DNA of 32,048 nt, from assembly GCA_009919005.1 (NCBI GenBank), contig RGCW01000008.1:1-32048 (forward strand). Reading direction: 5' to 3'. Shown in pieces: positions 27,698-32,048 of the stretch. Every line of letters begins with the position of its first letter. The first letter of the stretch is position 1. Under the pieces are notes generated by a model. It was not told the origin of the DNA, ran no database searches, and worked only from the letters and a program-made list of their open reading frames with translations. Position numbers and translations under genes: made by a program. Source of the DNA: Candidatus Aquidulcis sp. GTDB taxonomy: Bacteria > Chloroflexota > Limnocylindria > Limnocylindrales > Limnocylindraceae.

Positions 27698-28057
27698 ATG
27701 GAAAAACACGAACTCACATTCGGCGATGTCTGCACAGTCAAGTCTGGCAAACACGCTGGCAAGAAAGTCCTCGTCATCAAGACTGGCATCCAGACCAAGT
27801 TCGGGATGCGAGCCATCACAGTCGAATACTTCGGCTCCTCGCACACGGGAGAAGAAAAGGTCTGGGTCGAACCCACTCTGCTCGTCTTCGCTGGCGAGAG
27901 CGACGAACCGACCGCCGAGGTAATCAAGGAAGCCGACTACCAAGAGTGGAAGGCACGCAAGGACGCTGGCGTTCCTCCCAAGTCCTCTTTCAACAAGAAG
28001 CCGTGGGGCAACCGCAACGCCAAGAAGTCCGACGGAGAGTCGGACGACTCGTTTTGA
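27698..28057 (+). CDS. KOW-like small protein, possible frameshift donor
   Basis: The 119-residue protein starts MEKHELTFGDVCTVKSGKHA, then GKKVLVIKTG, matching the KOW-type beta-hairpin found in ribosomal L24 and NusG. A strand-rich middle and an acidic/basic disordered tail ending DSF follow. Its last sense codon and stop read TTT-TGA, within paired repeats, and the +1 frame continues into the next gene (see finding). Confidence 0.65.
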   Translation: MEKHELTFGDVCTVKSGKHAGKKVLVIKTGIQTKFGMRAITVEYFGSSHTGEEKVWVEPTLLVFAGESDEPTAEVIKEADYQEWKARKDAGVPPKSSFNKKPWGNRNAKKSDGESDDSF

Positions 28058-28061
28058 GTCG
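28027..28061 (+). other. Stem-loop pair at a possible +1 frameshift site
   Basis: GTCCGAC-GGAGA-GTCGGAC makes a 7-bp hairpin, followed by CGACTC-GTTTT-GAGTCG, whose loop holds the TTT-TGA shift site. The two stems share one base, and GAGTCG can pair with either CGACTC, so alternative folds are possible. Confidence 0.45.
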
Positions 28062-28139
28062 GGGCACGCACTCACGCTCGACTACACGGAGGAACTGATT
28101 GCCAACTCGGACTGGTCGTTCGAGGTCGGCGAACCGCTC

Positions 28140-28553
28140 GTGAGCGGTAAGCATCGCTCCATCTCCGTGACGGCGACGAACCGCACCGACGGCAAGAAGC
28201 ACAAGATTGTCTACTCCGTGAAGCCGAACCTCACCAAGAGGTGCGTGGACATCTACACCTCTTACTCCTCGACGAAGGGCGATGTTCAGAACCTCACCTG
28301 CTTGAAGGACGAACTGACGACCAAGATGTCGCTACGCTACTCGCAACTCCTTCCTTGGATTTCGGAGTTCCGTGAGCGTCAGTCAGCCAATGTCACACGG
28401 GAACACGGCTCTGGCGTTCCCGCCAAGATTGCCGTCTCGTATGTCCTGCCCCTCGTCTGGGATGCCTTCACGGACACGAGAGACGGCTTGCACGAACGCA
28501 AGTCGCTCGCCAAGGACAAGGCGGACAAGAACACGGGACTGTTCGACGAATGA
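28140..28553 (+). CDS. Hypothetical protein; coding frame continues upstream to the frameshift site
   Basis: The ORF track begins at GTG 28140, but the same frame stays open back through 28056 and looks coding (GHALTLDYTEELIANSDWSF, then FEVGEPLVSGKHRS). There is no usual start codon between 28057 and 28140. The rest is beta-rich then helical, ending near the overlap with the primase gene. It may be made as a fusion with the KOW-like protein by +1 frameshift, or start at GTG 28140 or a rare codon. Function unknown. Confidence 0.55.
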   Translation: MSGKHRSISVTATNRTDGKKHKIVYSVKPNLTKRCVDIYTSYSSTKGDVQNLTCLKDELTTKMSLRYSQLLPWISEFRERQSANVTREHGSGVPAKIAVSYVLPLVWDAFTDTRDGLHERKSLAKDKADKNTGLFDE

Positions 28554-30598
28554 GTGCCCTCCCTTCCCCAATCGAGCGTGCCCGTCTCTACGCACGGGCG
28601 TGCCCACCCGCCATCAGCGGCTCGGGCGGACACTCGACCACATTCCAACTGGCGGTCGCTCTGGCTCACGGCTTCAACCTCAACGAGTCGGACTGCTGGG
28701 ACATCCTCAACGAGTGGAACGCAGGATGCCAGCCGCCGTGGGGCGAGCGTGACCTACGCCACAAGATGCGGGACGCTTACCACACACAGCACACGAAACC
28801 TCGGGGCTGGTTGCTCGGCGACGACACGATGCTCGAACCCAGAAAACTCGGCGGAGCGGGACAGAACACAGTCACGCAGTCGGGCAAGTTCAAGGTCAAC
28901 TTGGGAAGCGTAGGCACCATCCCCTCGGAAAAAACATACGCCACCAAAGACCTACTGCTGAACTGCTTCAAGGAGGACGAGGTCATCTGCATCACCAACG
29001 AGGCGGGGCAGGACGACGACGGACGCTGGTTCCCCGCAAGCAAGGGCACTTTCCAGACAGTTAGGTGGTGGGTCGATAACTTCTTCCAGTCCGCACTCCC
29101 GAACGACCTGTTCATCAACCGCCCCCAAGGGGCGTGGATACGCATCAATCCGACAAAGGAAGGCGACATCAGCGGTAGGGACGATGGCGTGGCTGACTTC
29201 CGCTACCTTCTCGTCGAGTTCGATACACGACCCAAGGAGGAGCAGTTCGCCATCTTCAAGCAGAGCAACCTGCCTATCTCGGCAATCATCGACTCTGGCG
29301 GTAAGTCCCTGCACGCTTGGGTGCGACTGGACGCACGAGACTTCGAGGAGTGGAAGATTAGGAGACAGCAGGTGTTCGACTACCTCTCCGACTACGAACC
29401 CGACGAGATGACCAAGAACCCCAGCCGTTGGTCACGGCTTGGTGGCGTGTTCCGAGGCGACAAGGAACAGCGTATCGTCGCCCTCAATGTGGGCGTAGGC
29501 AACTGGGACGAGTGGCTCTCATACTTGGAGTCGGCAGAAGTCCCAGAGGAGGTCAGCATCGAGCAGTTGGAGAACTACGACACGGACAATGACCCTACTA
29601 CTGTGCTGGGCAACCGATGGCTGTGCAAGGGTGGCTCGCTCTGCGTCATCGGGCAGTCGGGTATCGGCAAGTCCTCCTTCTTGATGCAGTTCGCCATTAT
29701 GCTGGCTATCGGTCGTCAGTTCTTCGGGGTCGAGGTCAAACGCCCGTTTAGGTGCATAGTGATGAACGCCGAGAACGACACGGGCGATTTGGCAGAAGCG
29801 TTCAAGGGCATCGTATCCTCGATGGCTCTCACCGAGGAGGAGAAAGTCCTACTCCGCAAGAACATCAAGTTCTACCGAGAGACAGTCAAGGTCGGCTTGG
29901 ACTTCGTGAAGCAAGCCCGACGGCTCATCGTCCACAACAAGGCGGACTTCTTCTTCGCTGACCCGCTCCTAGCGTTCGCAGGGGGCGACATCTCCAACCA
30001 AGCATACTCGTCGCAGTTCCTCCGCAACTGGATACAACCTGTGCTGATGGAGACGGGCGTGGTGTGGGTGTTCCTGCACCACACGGGTAAGCCCAAGAAA
30101 GCCGAGGAAGCGTCCAGTATGACTGTGTCCGACCTTGCCTACTCTGGATTGGGGTCGTCCGAACTTGTGAATTGGAGCCGTGAGGTAGCCGTCTTGCGGC
30201 GAACCGACAAGGTGAAGCCCTTCTTCGAGTTGGTGCTGACGAAGCGTGGCAAACGAGCAGGGATTACGGATAGGGATGGTAAGCCAACCGCCTTCCTCAA
30301 TCTCCGCCACGCCGAGGGTCGCATCCTCTGGGAGAAGAACGACGAGAATGTCCTCTCCAACTTCTCGCTCAAAGACCTCCAAAAGATGGACGAAATGCCT
30401 CCTACGGAGCATCTGGCAGACCCGTTCCAGTCCGAGTTCGTGAAGTATGTGGAGCGTCGTCTTGGCATCGGCACCCTCACCGCACTCGATGTGGTTAACC
30501 ACCTAATCCGCCTGTCAGCCACCAACCCCATCGTCATCTGGGACAGCAGACGCTCGCTCTGGCAAGGTGCGAAATGGACAGGAAATAACCCGTTCTGA
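28550..30598 (+). CDS. Primase-polymerase and RecA-like helicase replication protein
   Basis: The 682-residue protein has three parts. Residues 10-90 look like a PriCT-type helical domain (CPPAISGSGGHSTTFQLAVA, PPWGERDLRHKMRDA). Residues about 190-320 look like an archaeo-eukaryotic primase/RepB-prim domain (LLVEFDTRP, IIDSGGKSLHAWVRL, NPSRWSRLGGVFR). From 340 on there is a RecA/RepA-like ATPase: Walker A GQSGIGKSS (368-376), Walker B FFFADPLLAF and HHTGK. It should prime and unwind DNA at phage replication. ATG 28550 overlaps the upstream stop. Confidence 0.85.
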   Translation: MSALPSPIERARLYARACPPAISGSGGHSTTFQLAVALAHGFNLNESDCWDILNEWNAGCQPPWGERDLRHKMRDAYHTQHTKPRGWLLGDDTMLEPRKLGGAGQNTVTQSGKFKVNLGSVGTIPSEKTYATKDLLLNCFKEDEVICITNEAGQDDDGRWFPASKGTFQTVRWWVDNFFQSALPNDLFINRPQGAWIRINPTKEGDISGRDDGVADFRYLLVEFDTRPKEEQFAIFKQSNLPISAIIDSGGKSLHAWVRLDARDFEEWKIRRQQVFDYLSDYEPDEMTKNPSRWSRLGGVFRGDKEQRIVALNVGVGNWDEWLSYLESAEVPEEVSIEQLENYDTDNDPTTVLGNRWLCKGGSLCVIGQSGIGKSSFLMQFAIMLAIGRQFFGVEVKRPFRCIVMNAENDTGDLAEAFKGIVSSMALTEEEKVLLRKNIKFYRETVKVGLDFVKQARRLIVHNKADFFFADPLLAFAGGDISNQAYSSQFLRNWIQPVLMETGVVWVFLHHTGKPKKAEEASSMTVSDLAYSGLGSSELVNWSREVAVLRRTDKVKPFFELVLTKRGKRAGITDRDGKPTAFLNLRHAEGRILWEKNDENVLSNFSLKDLQKMDEMPPTEHLADPFQSEFVKYVERRLGIGTLTALDVVNHLIRLSATNPIVIWDSRRSLWQGAKWTGNNPF

Positions 30599-30668
30599 AC
30601 GCCTACCAGAAGCAGATACAATGAGCCATTGTAGCGTCAGTATTCGCACTACCAGAACTTCGGAGTTT

Positions 30669-30682
30669 CCGCCGCAAGGCGG
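30669..30682 (+). other. 3' hairpin with GCAA tetraloop
   Basis: CCGCC-GCAA-GGCGG, about 70 bases after the primase-helicase stop, with the same stem sequence as the hairpin at 19098 and no U-tract. Confidence 0.55.
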
Positions 30683-30717
30683 TAAATCATCCACCATCAG
30701 ACCTCGCTCTATTAATA

Positions 30718-30746
30718 CTAATAGGTTGCGTATGGAGGGCTGTCAA
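30718..30746 (-). promoter_or_regulatory. Leftward promoter without a clear gene; possible antisense RNA
   Basis: On the minus strand TTGACA, 17 bases, TATTAG is a good sigma-70-type match with a CAACCTATTA near-dyad at its end. No convincing protein gene lies downstream; the transcript would run through 30711-30599 toward the 3' end of the primase gene and contain hairpins such as ACAATG-GCT-CATTGT. The region 30599-30757 holds no other gene. Confidence 0.45.
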
Positions 30747-30757
30747 GCACAATCGTC

Positions 30758-31279
30758 GTGACCACCCAAAATACCCCATCCGACGGCGAGACATTCTACG
30801 CCAAGTGGTTCGCACAGCAGTCTCCTATGGAGCGGCAACGCCTCATAGACGCTGGCTTACAGCCAGAGGTCAACCAGTCCAAGGACTGGGTCTTCGAGGT
30901 CAACCCCAACCATACCGCATACGCATACACAGAGGACAAGGCATACGACGAGCCAGCCAAGGGGGGCGTATCCCGTCTCTACACAGAGGACGAGGTCAAT
31001 GAGGTCATACGCCGTGTCGTGATGGCTATGCAGATGACCGAGTCACCAGATGCCCTGTTCCAAGCAAGGTGCATCCTCATAGCGTTCGGCATTGGTGACC
31101 CTCCCACGGAAACAGAACTCGCCAAGCAGAAGGGATGCTCACGCCAATTCGTATCCAAGAAGGTCAAGCGTATCCAACAACTATTCAACCTCTCGCCTTC
31201 CCAGTTTATGCGAAGCGAACAGGCGTGCCTCGCTTACTCTCGGGCTTGGCACAAGAACCACAAGAAGCCAAGGGGTTGA
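30758..31279 (+). CDS. Helix-turn-helix regulator, 173 residues
   Basis: GTG 30758 gives MTTQNTPSDGETFYAKWFAQ. Residues about 85-160 contain DEVNEVIRRVVMAMQMTESP and then a clear helix-turn-helix, PTETELAKQKGCSRQFVSKK, resembling sigma region 4 or small phage activators. The basic tail supports DNA binding. It sits just before the small terminase gene, so it is a good candidate for a late-gene activator; this is inference. Its TGA stop is inside the following TTGACT box. Confidence 0.7.
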   Translation: MTTQNTPSDGETFYAKWFAQQSPMERQRLIDAGLQPEVNQSKDWVFEVNPNHTAYAYTEDKAYDEPAKGGVSRLYTEDEVNEVIRRVVMAMQMTESPDALFQARCILIAFGIGDPPTETELAKQKGCSRQFVSKKVKRIQQLFNLSPSQFMRSEQACLAYSRAWHKNHKKPRG

Positions 31280-31304
31280 CTTAAATGCACATTAACACGC
31301 TAAA
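31276..31304 (+). promoter_or_regulatory. Promoter of the terminase region
   Basis: TTGACT (overlapping the upstream TGA), 17 bases, GCTAAA. The CAA-N4-TTG dyad is absent here, unlike in most early promoters. It precedes the small terminase gene by about 150 bases. Confidence 0.5.
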
Positions 31305-31451
31305 CTCCGCCGCTCCGCAAGGTGCCTACGGATACGCCAAAATGACCCATACCCCCCAAGAAATCTATTTTCAAGCACCCTCCCCCCACGGGGTTATGAA
31401 CACACGCCTACGGGTCTGGCTTGTTAAGGGTTTTTCAGAAGCACTCATAAA
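31305..31451. other. Non-coding stretch before the terminase gene
   Basis: About 147 bases without a supported gene. GCCTACGG occurs twice in it (31324-31331 and 31406-31413), with C-runs and a CCCC...GGGG weak stem. Position before the small terminase suggests a packaging recognition site or a leader, which cannot be settled by eye. Confidence 0.35.
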
Positions 31452-32048
31452 ATGATACAGCAGAGCGAGATAGCGACGGCACTCGGCTTGACGAGAGGGC
31501 GAGTGAGCCAACTCGTGAAGATGGGGATGCCGACGGAGAGCGTCGAGGCGGCTCGTGCGTGGAGAGCGGAGCGACAGTCGAGCAACGAGAGGGCTGGGCA
31601 CATCGCCCAACCCGTGCGTCCGCTGGATTTGAGTGGGCTGGACGACATCCTACAAGCGGTGAGCCAGCCGCAGGGCGGTGGCGACGAGATGGATGTCCGC
31701 ATCCAGCAACAGGTGGAGTTGTGTCGGATGACGAGGGAGGTGTTCGTGAACGCCTTGGAGAACGGCGACCCCGCACAGGGGAAACTTTACGGGAACTACG
31801 ACAGGGCTATTGGCACGCTCTTGGCTTTGGAGAAGGTTAGGAAGCAGAGGCAGGTAGAGGACGGGCGGCTGGTAGACGCTGATGAGGCGGCGGCTCGTTT
31901 CTCGAAAGTGCTGGGTCAGTTGCGTTCCCTACTGGACAGGGCGGAGTTGACCTTCGCACCGAAGGCGAACCCCGATAACCCGCCGAAGGCACTCAAAGCG
32001 TATCGTGAGTTCAAGGACGACATCTTCCGCAAGATAGCGGAGTATGGG
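31452..32048 (+). CDS. Small terminase subunit (3' end outside the window)
   Basis: From ATG 31452 the frame is open to the last base (199 codons, absent from the ORF track because no stop is present). It starts MIQQSEIATALGLTRGRVSQ, a helix-turn-helix of the Nu1/terminase small-subunit type, with a MGMPTESVEAARAWR continuation that matches the family. The later part is helical with LGQLRSLLDRAELTFAP and DDIFRKIAEY. It should recognise packaging sites and recruit the large terminase, whose gene is expected just beyond the window. Confidence 0.82.
   Translation, partial: MIQQSEIATALGLTRGRVSQLVKMGMPTESVEAARAWRAERQSSNERAGHIAQPVRPLDLSGLDDILQAVSQPQGGGDEMDVRIQQQVELCRMTREVFVNALENGDPAQGKLYGNYDRAIGTLLALEKVRKQRQVEDGRLVDADEAAARFSKVLGQLRSLLDRAELTFAPKANPDNPPKALKAYREFKDDIFRKIAEYG

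Noticed and set aside
30515-30697. 60-residue minus-strand ORF under the leftward promoter
   Set aside because: It overlaps the 3' end of the primase gene and its composition is unlike real proteins here; a non-coding transcript is more likely.

Overview
The window looks like the middle of the genome of a tailed double-stranded DNA bacteriophage (Caudoviricetes), about 57 % G+C by eye. Supporting evidence: tightly packed small genes with ATGA/GTGA stop-start overlaps, a RecE-like exonuclease, RecT-like annealase and DUF669-like set, a RuvC-like resolvase, a primase-helicase replication protein, two HNH nucleases, a DNA methyltransferase, a tRNA-Gln gene, holin-like membrane proteins, a lysozyme-like enzyme, and a small terminase subunit running off the right edge. 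No integrase or host housekeeping gene was seen. The host cannot be named from the sequence.

Layout. (1) 1-1312: end of a rightward operon with three overlapping membrane-protein genes (coiled-coil protein, holin-like protein, small membrane protein) closed by a clear rho-independent terminator. (2) 1316-2653: leftward small genes with their own promoters. (3) 2713-8541: rightward early block of small genes, two helix-turn-helix (HTH) proteins, and a PAPS-reductase-like/ParB-like pair resembling IbrA/IbrB. (4) 8557-13978: rightward block with an OB-like protein, a DUF3846-like protein, a LexA-type winged-helix protein, a beta-class DNA methyltransferase, zinc-ribbon, HEAAH and SWIM-like proteins. 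(5) 13979-14302 leftward, sharing a divergent promoter region with 14420-16346 rightward. (6) 16447-17459: two adjacent genes whose proteins begin with nearly the same tag. (7) 17468-18941 leftward small genes. (8) 19044-21608: leftward recombination operon. (9) 21654-23226: rightward lysozyme-like and RuvC-like genes. (10) 23183-27179: leftward block with an HNH nuclease, a nuclease-like protein, tRNA-Gln, a DUF932 protein and other conserved phage proteins. (11) 27283-31279: rightward HNH nuclease, KOW-like protein, possible +1 frameshift product, primase-helicase and an HTH regulator. (12) 31452-end: small terminase subunit, the likely start of the late genes.

Three genome-wide signals matter more than any single gene. 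First, most 4-base palindromes (GGCC, CCGG, GCGC, CGCG, GATC, CATG, GTAC, AGCT, ACGT; also ATAT and TATA) appear to be absent, although TCGA is abundant. The avoidance reaches the proteome: I find no His-Val and no Asp/Asn/His/Tyr-Met dipeptides. Second, early genes are driven by TTGACA-type promoters whose spacer usually holds a CAA-N4-TTG dyad, which looks like one shared operator. Third, starts lack Shine-Dalgarno sequences and instead follow G-poor, C/A-rich leaders ending in ACTATG or CCAATG. Five sense-oriented GNRA-tetraloop hairpins without U-tracts also follow stop codons.

All motif counts and absences come from reading by eye and need exact counting.
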